The notes beneath the pieces were generated by a model that was not told where the DNA came from, ran no database searches, and worked only from the letters and a program-made list of their open reading frames with translations. This document shows positions 8,847 to 17,475 of a stretch of 64,000 nt of DNA, one piece after another (the stretch's first letter is position 1; every line of letters starts with the position of its first letter). Source of the DNA: Acetobacteraceae bacterium (GTDB lineage Bacteria; Pseudomonadota; Alphaproteobacteria; Acetobacterales; Acetobacteraceae); the NCBI GenBank assembly GCA_030041375.1, contig JASHOA010000024.1:124001-188000 (forward strand), given 5' to 3'. A program made the position numbers and the translations under genes.

Positions 8847-9712
8847 CGGGAAGGATGGCGCCGATGCGAAGCGTGCCCGTTGCGATCCTTCTCGCTGGTC
8901 TCTTCTGCATCCTCATGCCGCAGGCTGCCCGGGCCGCCGTCTCGCCCGACGACGGCTACGCGCCCGACGGCACCTCCCAGTGGCATTTCGAGCTTGCCCC
9001 CTATGCCTGGCTGCCGGCAACGAGCGCGCACATCAAGCTCGGCAACGGCGCGAGCGCCAACATCAACGCCGGCATACCGACCGTCTCCGATCTCAGAAAC
9101 GTCCTGACCGGCGTTTTCATGGGATATGGCCTGGCGCGCTACGGGCCCTGGTCGGCAGAACTCAATATCGACTACCTGTCCGCTTCGCAGACGAAAGGAC
9201 TTCCGCCGGGTCCGCTTGAACTCATCGGGCGATCGCTCGACATCAGCACGTCCTTCGTCCGGGTGGCGCCCGGGTTCGGATACGAAGTCTATCGCGGTGC
9301 GCTCGGGCCGGTTCCGACGACGCTGGATGCGCGGATCGGCTTCTCGTACTTTACCCAGAGCACCACGCTCGATCTCAGCCGGTTCGGGCCGCAAGGCCAG
9401 CGGCTCCCGGTGAGCACGCTCGATAACAGCAGCAGTTTCGTTCAGCCCTGGCTCGGCTTCAGGGCGTCGATCTACCCGTGGCCTCGCTGGCGGTTCCAGC
9501 TCATGGCGTCGGTGCAGGGGCTGGGGGTCGATGGTGGCGCATGGGGGTGGGGCGCCGGCGTCTATGCGACCTGGGCGGCAACCAAGTGGCTCAATCTCAT
9601 CGCCGGGTTCAACGCCTTGAACAGCCAGGGCCGCGGTGGGGCCGGGGCGGTCATTCGCTCGATCGACTTCACCCAGTACGGTCCGGTGCTCGGCCTGTCC
9701 TTCACGTTCTGA
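8843..9712 (+). CDS. Outer-membrane beta-barrel protein
   Basis: The protein has a signal peptide (VPVAILLAGLFCILMPQAARA) followed by alternating aromatic beta-strands: WHFELAPYAWLPATS, GYGLARYGPWSAELNIDYLSAS, FVRVAPGFGYEVYRG, LDARIGFSYF. The C-terminus is GPVLGLSFTF, ending in Phe as expected for BAM-inserted barrels. I give the ATG that overlaps the FGE stop (ATGA); ATG at 8864, preceded by GGGAAGGA, is equally good and starts directly at the signal peptide. It may be a porin-like channel or sensor for the sulfatase locus. Ligand unknown. Its stop codon lies in a short tandem repeat. Confidence 0.78.
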   Translation: MTGRMAPMRSVPVAILLAGLFCILMPQAARAAVSPDDGYAPDGTSQWHFELAPYAWLPATSAHIKLGNGASANINAGIPTVSDLRNVLTGVFMGYGLARYGPWSAELNIDYLSASQTKGLPPGPLELIGRSLDISTSFVRVAPGFGYEVYRGALGPVPTTLDARIGFSYFTQSTTLDLSRFGPQGQRLPVSTLDNSSSFVQPWLGFRASIYPWPRWRFQLMASVQGLGVDGGAWGWGAGVYATWAATKWLNLIAGFNALNSQGRGGAGAVIRSIDFTQYGPVLGLSFTF

Positions 9713-9747
9713 TGGGCACGTTCTGATGGGCACCTTCTGATGGGCGA
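9706..9747 (+). repeat. Three 14-bp direct repeats at a stop/start junction
   Basis: GTTCTGATGGGCAC occurs at 9706 and 9720 and, with small changes, at 9734. Each copy contains an overlapping TGA and ATG. The first holds the barrel gene's stop; the third holds the ATG at 9740 used by the next gene. Because 14 is not a multiple of three, each ATG is in a different frame. Confidence 0.95.
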
Positions 9748-10261
9748 TGCGCACATGAGCGGTTCCGCGCCACAGAAGCTGGGCATCCTCGCCAGGCTGG
9801 TCGTCGGGTGCGTGGTCGTGTTCATCCTTGCCGGCATCCTCTGGCACGGCATCACGGCCGCGACCTTGCAGCGCTTCTGGCACGACCTGATCGCGCGGCC
9901 GGATGCGCCGATGCGGTTCCGTTTCATTCTGCAACCCCTGATGGCAGCCGCCGCGGCGATCCATGACGGCCTGAAGGATGCCCGTGCCGGCCGCCCGGCG
10001 TACTTCTGGAGGATGCTGCGCAATCCGCATGAACGCGCCGCACGGCTTAACGAGGGGCTGAACGCGACCGCCAGGATCGTCCTGCTCGGGCTGCTGATGG
10101 ACGTGATCTACCAGGTTCTCGTGCTGAGGACATTTTATCCCAACGAATCGGTCGTCACGGCCGTGCTGCTGGCGTTCCTTCCCTATGTGATCCTCCGCGG
10201 CCCGGTCCGGCGCATCGCCGGCCGCCGCCGCGACGGCGCATCGCCCCATCAGGTCTCGTGA
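9740..10261 (+). CDS. Small integral membrane protein, unknown family
   Basis: The 173-residue product has an N-terminal hydrophobic helix (LVVGCVVVFILAGILW), a central amphipathic part rich in Arg/Ala with a conserved-looking FWRMLRNPHERAAR segment, and further hydrophobic helices (IVLLGLLMDVIYQVLVL and VVTAVLLAFLPYVIL). I do not recognise the family. The start may be ATG at 9740 inside the triplicated 14-mer or ATG at 9755 (MSGSAPQ). It sits between the barrel and a DUF202 protein in the same run as the sulfatase, so membrane function linked to that locus is plausible. Confidence 0.7.
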   Translation: MGDAHMSGSAPQKLGILARLVVGCVVVFILAGILWHGITAATLQRFWHDLIARPDAPMRFRFILQPLMAAAAAIHDGLKDARAGRPAYFWRMLRNPHERAARLNEGLNATARIVLLGLLMDVIYQVLVLRTFYPNESVVTAVLLAFLPYVILRGPVRRIAGRRRDGASPHQVS

Positions 10262-10278
10262 AAGCTCCGAGGTTCATC

Positions 10279-10743
10279 ATGAGCAGAGAGGCATCGAACA
10301 CGACCCCATCGCGCCCCGCCACCGGTGCGGACAGGTTCGAGGTCAGAACCACATCGGACAGCCATTTCGGCTGGATCCGCACCCGCCTCAGCGTCGAACG
10401 CACGATGATGTCGTGGCTGCGCACCGCAACCGCGCTGATCGGATTCGGCTTCGCGATCGTTCAGTTCTTTGAACGCCTGGAACAGACGCCGGGCAATCAC
10501 TCTGCCTATCTCCCGAGAGCGCCGGTGCTGCTCGGGCTCGCCCTGATCCTGAGCGGCGTGCTCGCGCTCGTTATTTCGATATGGCAATATAAGTGGATGG
10601 ACCGCTATCTCAGGAGCGGATCCTTCGCCGCGATTGCCGGCCTCTCGGACGGGGGAAAGCACTCGCCCGTGCTGGCGCTTGCCGCCCTTCTCGTCTGCAT
10701 CGGCGTTTTCGCCTTCTTCGCCGTGCTGCTGCGTCTCGCCTGA
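10279..10743 (+). CDS. DUF202/YidH-family inner-membrane protein
   Basis: The 154-residue protein has the DUF202 core: LSVERTMMSWLRTATALIGFGFAIVQ, then helices VLLGLALILSGVLALVIS and VLALAALLVCIGVFAFFAVLL. Three transmembrane helices follow a cytosolic N-terminus. The biochemical role of YidH/DUF202 proteins is not known. ATG at 10279 follows a GAGG site with good spacing; a GTG at 10258 overlaps the upstream stop and is the alternative. The arylsulfatase gene begins 69 nt downstream. Confidence 0.85.
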   Translation: MSREASNTTPSRPATGADRFEVRTTSDSHFGWIRTRLSVERTMMSWLRTATALIGFGFAIVQFFERLEQTPGNHSAYLPRAPVLLGLALILSGVLALVISIWQYKWMDRYLRSGSFAAIAGLSDGGKHSPVLALAALLVCIGVFAFFAVLLRLA

Positions 10744-10812
10744 TCGCCCCGCAACGGGAAACCATGCCCCCACGGGCTTCCGTACTCACCCCGTCACTGA
10801 AAGGAAACCGAG

Positions 10813-12306
10813 ATGGCCAAGCCAGGCAAACCGAACATCCTCATCCTCTGGGGTGACGATATCGGCTGGTGGAATATCAGCTACAACAACCGCGGGCAGA
10901 TGGGATATCGGACGCCCAACATCGATCGCATCGGCCATGAAGGATGCACCTTCACCGACTATTACGGCCAGCAAAGCTGCACGGCGGGACGCGCCGCTTT
11001 CATCACCGGCCAGAACCCGATCCGCACCGGTTTGACCAAGGTCGGAATGCCCGGAGCCGATGTCGGGCTGCGCGCGGAGGACCCGACCATTGCGGATCTC
11101 CTCAAGCCCCTTGGTTACGCCACCGGCCAGTTCGGCAAGAACCACCTCGGAGACAAGGACGAATTCCTCCCCACCCGGCATGGTTTCGACGAATTCTTCG
11201 GCAATCTTTATCATCTCAATGCCGAGGAAGAACCGGAACTGCCGGACTATCCGAAGAACCCGGAATTCAGGAAGCATTTCGGGCCGAGGGGCGTGCTCCA
11301 CTGCTTTGCGGACGGCAAGGGCGGACAGAAGGTCGAGGATACCGGCCCGCTGACCAAGAAGCGCATGGAGACCATCGATGACGAGGTCACCGACCGCGCC
11401 CTCGGCTTCATCGACAAATGCCACCAGGAAGGAAAGCCGTTCTTCCTCTGGTACAACACCACCGCCATGCACCTGCGGACTCATTGCGCCGAAAAGCACA
11501 GAGGGAAGAGCGGCCAGGGTTTCTACAACGACGTCATGGTCGCGCACGACGAGAACATCGGCCGGATGCTGAACAAACTCGATGAGCTTGGCATCGCCGA
11601 AGACACCATCGTCATGTACTCGACGGACAACGGCCCCCATTACAACTCCTGGCCGGATGGCGGGATCACGCCGTTCCGGGCCGAGAAGAACACCAACTGG
11701 GAAGGCGCCTGGCGCGTGCCGGTCTTCGTGCGCTGGCCCGGCAGGATCAAGCCGGGCACGGTGTTCAATGACCTCGCCTCACACCAGGACTGGCTGCCCA
11801 CGTTGCTGGCCGCGGCGGGAGAGCCGGACATCACGGCGAAGCTGCTCCAGGGTCACAAGGCCGGGGACAAAACCTTCAAGGTGCATATCGACGGCTACAA
11901 CCTGATCCCGTACCTCACCGGGGAGGCGAAAGAGAGCCCGCGGAAGTACGTCTTCTACATCAGCGATGACGGCGACATCATGGGCATCCGGATGGGTGAC
12001 TGGAAGGTGGTGCTCATGGAGCAGAGAGCCAAGCAACTGATGTGCTGGTTCGAGCCGTTCGTGAAGCTCAGAGCGCCGAAAATCTTCAACTTGCGGCGCG
12101 ATCCGTTCGAGCGGGCGGACGAGAACTCGAACACCTACTGGGATTGGGTGATCGACCACGTGTACATCGTCTACGCAATGCAGGCGATCGTGGCGCAGCA
12201 GATCGCCGACTTCGTGAAGTTCCCGCCGCGCCAGAAGCCGGCCGCCTTCAACCTCGACGAGGTGCTTCGACATCTCCAGGAGGCCGGCAGCAGCGCCAAC
12301 CACTAG
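10813..12306 (+). CDS. Cytoplasmic arylsulfatase (type I, formylglycine-dependent)
   Basis: The enzyme would hydrolyse sulfate esters using a formylglycine made from Cys56. The active-site motif is SCTAGRAAFITGQ, fitting C-x-(P/A)-x-R with Ala in place of the usual Pro. Metal and substrate residues visible are GDD (Asp15, Asp16), GKNHLG (Lys109, His111) and STDNG (Asp272, Asn273). At 497 residues it is a complete sulfatase with the C-terminal subdomain. There is no signal peptide, so cytoplasmic action is expected and sulfated substrates must be imported or formed inside. The start has an AAAGGAAACCGAG site. It is the last gene of the locus that also encodes its maturase. Confidence 0.92.
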   Translation: MAKPGKPNILILWGDDIGWWNISYNNRGQMGYRTPNIDRIGHEGCTFTDYYGQQSCTAGRAAFITGQNPIRTGLTKVGMPGADVGLRAEDPTIADLLKPLGYATGQFGKNHLGDKDEFLPTRHGFDEFFGNLYHLNAEEEPELPDYPKNPEFRKHFGPRGVLHCFADGKGGQKVEDTGPLTKKRMETIDDEVTDRALGFIDKCHQEGKPFFLWYNTTAMHLRTHCAEKHRGKSGQGFYNDVMVAHDENIGRMLNKLDELGIAEDTIVMYSTDNGPHYNSWPDGGITPFRAEKNTNWEGAWRVPVFVRWPGRIKPGTVFNDLASHQDWLPTLLAAAGEPDITAKLLQGHKAGDKTFKVHIDGYNLIPYLTGEAKESPRKYVFYISDDGDIMGIRMGDWKVVLMEQRAKQLMCWFEPFVKLRAPKIFNLRRDPFERADENSNTYWDWVIDHVYIVYAMQAIVAQQIADFVKFPPRQKPAAFNLDEVLRHLQEAGSSANH

Positions 12307-12351
12307 TACCGCCTTTTGTCGTTGAGACTCGCCCTCACCCCCAACCCCTCA

Positions 12352-12393
12352 CCGGGACCCCAGCAAAGTCGTGGGACTTTGCTGGGAGCCCGG
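12352..12393 (+). terminator. Strong hairpin after arylsulfatase inside a common CCCTCACCC-type repeat
   Basis: A 12-bp perfect stem (CCCAGCAAAGTC with GACTTTGCTGGG, 4-nt loop) is extended by CCGGG/CCCGG. It is flanked by CCCTCACCCCC and GGGAGAGGGG, a pattern dispersed in many proteobacterial intergenic regions. It lies between convergent genes and may end transcription of both. No U-tract follows, so rho-independent action is uncertain. Confidence 0.6.
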
Positions 12394-12440
12394 CCCAGAG
12401 GGAGAGGGGAGGGGCTGAATTCCCGGTTGTCGGGCCCAAT

Positions 12441-13298
12441 TCAGGCTGTCGAGGGCAAACCGAGTGCCGTGGCGTGATAGCGAAGATGATCGGCGATGAA
12501 GGTTGCGATGAAGAAATAGGAATGGTCGAAGCCTTCCTGGCGCCGGAGCGTGAGCGGAATGCCGGCGGATTTGCAGGCGGCCTCGAGATAGTCGGGATGA
12601 AGCTGCTGCTCGAGAAAGCCGTCGGCGGTTCCCTGATCGACGAAGAGGCGCGAGAGGCGCGCGCCATCCTCGATCAGGGCGCAGGAATCATAGGCGCGCC
12701 AGGCGGTGCGATCCGGGCCGAGATAACCCGAAAGCGCCTTCAAGCCCCACGGGCAGCGCATCGGCGCAGAGATCGGGGCGAAGGCAGATACGGAAGCGAA
12801 CCGGCCGGGATTGCGAAGCGCGATGGTGATCGCGCCATGCCCGCCCATCGAGTGGCCCATGATGCCCTGGCGTGCCAGATCGGCGGGCAGAGAATCGCCC
12901 ACGATCGCGGGCAATTCGGTTTCGATGTAGGTGCGCATCCGGTAGTGCTGCGCATACGGCGCCACCGTCGCATCGAGATAAAAGCCGGCGCCGAGGCCGA
13001 AATCATAAGACCCCTCGGGATCACCCGGCACGCCCTCCCCGCGCGGGCTGGTGTCGGGGGCGATGACGAGAAGGCCAAGCTCGGCGGCAACGCGCTGTGC
13101 GCCGGCCTTGACGGTGAAATTCTCCTCCGTGCAGGTGAGGCCGGAGAGAAACCACACAACCGGGACTTTCGCGCGCTCGGCCTCTGGAGGAACGAAGGCG
13201 GAAAAACGCATCGGCGTGCCGGTCGCCGTCGAGGCATGGCGATAGACGAACTGCGTGCCGCCGAACGAACGCGAGCGGCTGAGGATCTCGAGGGTCAT
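12441..13298 (-). CDS. fghA: S-formylglutathione hydrolase
   Basis: It hydrolyses S-formylglutathione to formate and glutathione, the second step of glutathione-dependent formaldehyde oxidation. The 285-residue alpha/beta hydrolase shows VPVVWFLSGLTCTEENF, APDTSPRGEGVPGD, YDFGLGAGFYLDAT and the nucleophile elbow GHSMGGHGA, with catalytic His in GFDHSYFF. All are specific to the esterase D/FghA family. The ATG overlaps the DUF1989 stop by 4 nt, so the two are translationally coupled. No formaldehyde dehydrogenase gene is in the window. Confidence 0.93.
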   Translation of the reverse strand: MTLEILSRSRSFGGTQFVYRHASTATGTPMRFSAFVPPEAERAKVPVVWFLSGLTCTEENFTVKAGAQRVAAELGLLVIAPDTSPRGEGVPGDPEGSYDFGLGAGFYLDATVAPYAQHYRMRTYIETELPAIVGDSLPADLARQGIMGHSMGGHGAITIALRNPGRFASVSAFAPISAPMRCPWGLKALSGYLGPDRTAWRAYDSCALIEDGARLSRLFVDQGTADGFLEQQLHPDYLEAACKSAGIPLTLRRQEGFDHSYFFIATFIADHLRYHATALGLPSTA

Positions 13299-13906
13299 GC
13301 GCGGCTTCCTTGACGGGTGAGCATGACTTCGATCGGTGTCGGCGCGAAGCCGGTGGCCGGGTTATGGCGCTGCGGACAGTTCGACAACACGGCGATCACC
13401 GGCGTTTCCGCGCGCAGCTCCACGTGGTCGCCCGGCTTCGAGAGGCCCTCCTCGATCGCCATGGAGCCGTCCGGGCGCACCGGGACATTCATGAAGAAAT
13501 TGATGTTGGCAACGATATCCGAAGGGCCCAGGGACCAGCCGGCCAACTCCGCGACAAAGTTGTGGTAGCAGCCCGGCGTGTCCTCGACACCGTAGCGCGC
13601 GAAATTGCTCCACCGGCTGCAGCAGCCGCCGATCGTGTCGTGCCGGCCGACCGTGTCTTCGACGATCGTCATCAGCGCCTGCGCCCGCTCGGAGTAAAGC
13701 TTCGCGCCCTTGCCGAGATAGATGGTGCCGTTGAGCTTCATGGTATTGGCCGCGTTATAGCGATCGGTCGGCAACCCGGCCGCGAAAACCAGGAAATCGA
13801 CCGCCTGGCGGCCCTCGAGATCGACGATGCGCAAGAGATCGCCGGTCTCGAGACGCGCGGAGAAGCGACCTCCGGCGGCGATGGTCTTGCGAAGAAGTTC
13901 TGGCAT
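13295..13906 (-). CDS. DUF1989 (urea carboxylase-associated family) protein
   Basis: The 203-residue protein contains the DUF1989 core: GDLLRIVDLEGRQAVDFLVFAA, NAANTMKLNG, IYLGKGAKLYSE, GGCCSRWSN, DTPGCYHNF, and INFFMNVPV. Relatives lie beside urea carboxylase or aminomethyltransferase-type genes, but their activity is not established. Here it is coupled to fghA and divergent from a flavoprotein with a folate-binding module, pointing to one-carbon or methylamine metabolism. The start ATG at 13906 leaves about 100 nt before the divergent gene. Confidence 0.85.
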   Translation of the reverse strand: MPELLRKTIAAGGRFSARLETGDLLRIVDLEGRQAVDFLVFAAGLPTDRYNAANTMKLNGTIYLGKGAKLYSERAQALMTIVEDTVGRHDTIGGCCSRWSNFARYGVEDTPGCYHNFVAELAGWSLGPSDIVANINFFMNVPVRPDGSMAIEEGLSKPGDHVELRAETPVIAVLSNCPQRHNPATGFAPTPIEVMLTRQGSRA

Positions 13907-14009
13907 GATGGAGCCTGCGAGGTGCTGGGGTTGCGGGGCATGGAGGGCAGTGCTGATTACAACGCGAGCACGCGAGGGGGAAGCCGGCGCCTGGCCGGGG
14001 CAAACCGCC

Positions 14010-16442
14010 GTGGCTGAGCCCGACGCAATCCCGTCCCGGGCGCGCGTCGTCGTGATCGGCGGCGGGGTGGTGGGCGTGAGCGCGCTCTATCACCTGGCGC
14101 GCATGGGTTGGACCGATTCCGTCCTGGTGGAGCGGAACGAACTGACCTCCGGCTCGACCTGGCACGCGGCCGGAAACTGCCCGAATTTCGCGACCATCGA
14201 AAGCGTGATGCGGTTGCAGCGCTATTCGAACCGGCTCTATCTCGGCCTCGGTTCCGAGGTCGGCTCCGCCTTGGACTTCCACGTCACGGGTGCGGTGAGG
14301 CTCGCGCAAAGCCGCCACCGGATGGACGAATTCCGCCACCTCACCGCGGTTGCACGGCGGCTCGGCATCGAATTCGAAATGCTGAATGTGGAAGAGGCGC
14401 GGGCGCGGTTTCCGTTTGCTGAAATGGACGGCGTGCTGGGGGCGCAATGGGATCCGGACGACGGCGATATCGATCCCGCCCAGTTGACACACGCCTTCGC
14501 GAAGGGGGCACGGGATCTCGGGGCACGCATTGCCCGTTTCTGCAATGTCACGGCGATCAGCGGGCTGCCGGGCGGGGCATGGCAAATCGAGACCGCGCGC
14601 GGGCCGATCACGGCGGAGATCGTCGTCAACGCGGCGGGATACAGGGCAGGGGAGGTGGCCGCGATGCTGGGGCGCCAGCTTCCATGCGTGCCGATCGCGC
14701 ACCAGTACATGGTCACGGAGCCGATCCCGGCACTCGCCGGCCTCGGCGGAAAGCTGCCGCTGCTCAGGGACCCCGATGACGGCTGGTACCTCCGCCAGGA
14801 AGGACAGGGCCTGCTGCTCGGCATCTATGGGAAAGAGCCCGTGGCGCCGTGGCAGAATGGCGTGCCGGCGGATTTCGCGTTCGCCCTGTTCCCCGACGAT
14901 ATGGACCAGGCCCAGCCACAGCTCGAACGGGCGATTCGCCGCCTGCCGCTGCTCGGGAGTGCCGGGGTGCGCCGTGTCATCAACGGGCCGATCTCCTACA
15001 CGCCCGACGGCAATCCGCTGATCGGCCCGGCGCCCGGTTTGCGCAATGTTTTCGAATGCTGCGTGTTTTCTTTCGGCATCGCGCAGGCGGGCGGAGCGGG
15101 CAAGGCGCTGGCGGAATGGGTCGTGGAAGGAGAGACGGAGTGGGATTCGTGGGCGGTCGATCCGCGACGCTTCACCGGATATGTCACACGAGAGAGGGCG
15201 TTTGCGAGCGCGCTCGACGTCTATCGCAACGAGTACGCCATCGCCTATCCGATGCCGCAGCCGATTTCGTCCGAGCCGGCCAGGCGGTCACCGTTATTCC
15301 GGCTTCTGAGCGCGCAAGGTGCGGCGTTCATCGAGCGGAACGGATGGAGCTGGGCTGCCTGGTTCCGCGGGGAGGGTGGGTGCAGGGAAGAAGCCGGCTT
15401 CGGGTGGCCCGGCTGGTTCGAGGCGGTCGGGGCGGAATGTCGCGCGGTGATGAGCGGCGCGGGCCTGATCGAAATGCCGGGGGCGAGCCGGTTCGAGATC
15501 AGCGGCAAGGGTGCGGCGCAATGGTTCGATACGATGCTGGCGAGCCGGCTGCCCGAAGTCGGAAAGGTCGCAGCCGGGCTCTGCTGTTCGGAAAAGGGAA
15601 GCCCGCTTTGCCTGCTCACGGTGGCGCGGCTGGAGGAGGATCGGTTCTGGTTGATCGGCAGCCCGGAATCGCAATGGCACGATCGGGACTGGCTGCAACT
15701 TCATCTGCCGGGCGATCGATCCGTGATCCTCTCCGATCTCACCGCAGATTACGACGCACTGCTGATTGCCGGCCCGAGGTCGGAGGAGCTTCTTCGCGAA
15801 CTGTCATGCAATGCCGATTTCAAAGACGGTGCCTGCGATTGGCTCGAGATCGGCGGGAGGCGTCTCCTCCGGCTCGGCATCGTGAGCCTCGGAGAGAGGG
15901 GGTTCGAGCTGCACGTCCCCGATGACTCGGTGCTCCCCGTGCATGACCGGATTGCCGCCCAGGGATCGAAACTCGGGCTGAGATACTTCGGACTCCATGC
16001 GCTGGAATCGCTCTGCCTCGAAGTGGCCGCGCCGGAATGGAAGAGGGACGCGCTGATCGGACGATCGGCGCCGGAGGCGGGACTGGCGGGGCTGGTCGAT
16101 TTCGCAAAACCCTGTTTCGTCGGCCGTGCGGCACTGAGCGCGCGCCACGGCGACTTGACCAGGCGCCATTTTGCGCCGTTGCTGGTGGAGAAAGGAGCCG
16201 CACCCCCACTCGCCGGATCGAGCGTCTTCCGGGGCCGGGAGCGTGTCGGCGTGGTGACGTCGGGCGGCTTCGGGCACCGGATCGGGCTGGCGATGGCGCT
16301 CTCGAGCCTCGAGGCGGATTGCGCATTGCCGGGAACGCGGCTGGAAATCGAGATTCTTGGCGAACGGCGGCCGGCAGAGGTCGGCCAGGCACCACTCTAT
16401 CGGCGGGCGGGGCAGAGGCCCGAGCGGTGCGTTGGGTCGTGA
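14010..16442 (+). CDS. FAD-dependent dehydrogenase fused to GcvT domain (dimethylglycine/sarcosine dehydrogenase-like)
   Basis: Family members demethylate N-methylated glycines and pass the methylene group to tetrahydrofolate. The N-terminal half is a DAO-type flavoprotein: the FAD-binding loop VVVIGGGVVGVSALYHLARMG and the covalent-FAD His motif SGSTWHAAGN. A middle FAO_M-like segment and C-terminal GCV_T and GCV_T C-barrel domains follow (MSGAGLIEMPGASRFEISG, LGLRYFGLHALESLCLE). The total of about 810 residues is normal for the fused class. GTG at 14010 (VAEPDAIPS) best fits the domain start; GTG at 13950 and ATG at 13908 are alternatives. It is divergent from DUF1989-fghA, whose products could handle formaldehyde released by its reaction. 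Confidence 0.85.
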   Translation: MAEPDAIPSRARVVVIGGGVVGVSALYHLARMGWTDSVLVERNELTSGSTWHAAGNCPNFATIESVMRLQRYSNRLYLGLGSEVGSALDFHVTGAVRLAQSRHRMDEFRHLTAVARRLGIEFEMLNVEEARARFPFAEMDGVLGAQWDPDDGDIDPAQLTHAFAKGARDLGARIARFCNVTAISGLPGGAWQIETARGPITAEIVVNAAGYRAGEVAAMLGRQLPCVPIAHQYMVTEPIPALAGLGGKLPLLRDPDDGWYLRQEGQGLLLGIYGKEPVAPWQNGVPADFAFALFPDDMDQAQPQLERAIRRLPLLGSAGVRRVINGPISYTPDGNPLIGPAPGLRNVFECCVFSFGIAQAGGAGKALAEWVVEGETEWDSWAVDPRRFTGYVTRERAFASALDVYRNEYAIAYPMPQPISSEPARRSPLFRLLSAQGAAFIERNGWSWAAWFRGEGGCREEAGFGWPGWFEAVGAECRAVMSGAGLIEMPGASRFEISGKGAAQWFDTMLASRLPEVGKVAAGLCCSEKGSPLCLLTVARLEEDRFWLIGSPESQWHDRDWLQLHLPGDRSVILSDLTADYDALLIAGPRSEELLRELSCNADFKDGACDWLEIGGRRLLRLGIVSLGERGFELHVPDDSVLPVHDRIAAQGSKLGLRYFGLHALESLCLEVAAPEWKRDALIGRSAPEAGLAGLVDFAKPCFVGRAALSARHGDLTRRHFAPLLVEKGAAPPLAGSSVFRGRERVGVVTSGGFGHRIGLAMALSSLEADCALPGTRLEIEILGERRPAEVGQAPLYRRAGQRPERCVGS

Positions 16443-16452
16443 CGACCCGAGA

Positions 16453-17202
16453 TCAGATCTGCACTTCAAACGGCGCGATGTTCGGGTTGAAGTCGAGCTG
16501 CATCGTCATTCCGTTGACGACGATCTGTGGCTGACTGACGAGAAACCAGTGTTGATTGGCGTGATAGAGGAAATTGAAGGACGTCAGGACGCCGTTGACC
16601 GGGCCGGCATTCGCATAGGTGTGGGCACACCCGGCAGCCGCGTCGTATCCCAGGCTGGTGATGACGTGCTGGTGGGCGAACATCCCGATCGTGTGGGTGG
16701 AGTCGTGATCCATCCGGAGCACGCCATTGCCCGGATCGGTGATCACGATCGAGCATCCGTTCATCGCGCCGGTGAAGACAAAGACCCGGTCGGGGAGGTT
16801 GCGCGGGAAGTCCACATACGGCACGTTCTGCAACCCGTGACCCTGGCTGCCGATCGGGATGTAGGGGCACCAGTAGCCGCGCAGCGGCGCCTCGGCCTGG
16901 ACCGCACCATCCTTGGGGCTGCAGGCGCGGAGCATGTCCATGCGCGGAAATTGGGACCCCTCGATATCGAACTTCGCTTTCTTCCTGTGGTCGACCTTGC
17001 CGAGGATCCTCGTCCGTTCCTGGATGAGCTGATTCCGCGCCGCACCTTCGTAGTCGGTCGTGAACACAAAGTTGAAGGCGGTCTTGAAAGCGCCCGGCTT
17101 CAGCGCGTCTTCGTTCGCTACGCCCATGTTCATCGCGCTGATGACACGGTTTTGGGCATAGTGGAACGGCAGCGCGCTGAACACCTGGTTGTGACCGTTC
17201 AT
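16453..17202 (-). CDS. Hypothetical protein with possible Cys-His catalytic dyad
   Basis: This 249-residue protein has no recognised family and no signal peptide from ATG 17202, which is preceded by AAGGA. A C-terminal stretch reads VFVFTGAMNGCSIVITDPG and then LRMDHDST (Cys150, His166). The pattern of Gly-Cys in a beta strand followed about 15 residues later by His-x-(S/G)-T is like the CNF/BLF1 type of glutamine deamidase. That resemblance is motif-level only. The rest is rich in aromatic and Asn residues (SALPFHYAQNRV, SFNFLYHANQHWFLVS). It converges on the flavoprotein gene with a 10-nt gap. Confidence 0.6.
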   Translation of the reverse strand: MNGHNQVFSALPFHYAQNRVISAMNMGVANEDALKPGAFKTAFNFVFTTDYEGAARNQLIQERTRILGKVDHRKKAKFDIEGSQFPRMDMLRACSPKDGAVQAEAPLRGYWCPYIPIGSQGHGLQNVPYVDFPRNLPDRVFVFTGAMNGCSIVITDPGNGVLRMDHDSTHTIGMFAHQHVITSLGYDAAAGCAHTYANAGPVNGVLTSFNFLYHANQHWFLVSQPQIVVNGMTMQLDFNPNIAPFEVQI

Positions 17203-17475
17203 GGCTGCGTCCTTCGTTGCTCGTTCGACAAGGCTGGAATGCCCGGCACGGGATCCCGTTTGCCAGCGGGCGGCGGCGGGGCCATCCCCGGAGGGCGCCG
17301 GACTCGCAATGAAGGCGATCACGGACGCTGCACCTCGTCAAGGATAGCGTGAAGACAGTCGCGACCGGCCTTCCGTCGAGATCCGATCGATCCGATTCAA
17401 CCGCCGGTGGGGAATGGCGCGGCGATCGGTGTGAATATAGCGCCAGGCTGACTTTCAAGGCCGAGGAGACAGGCC

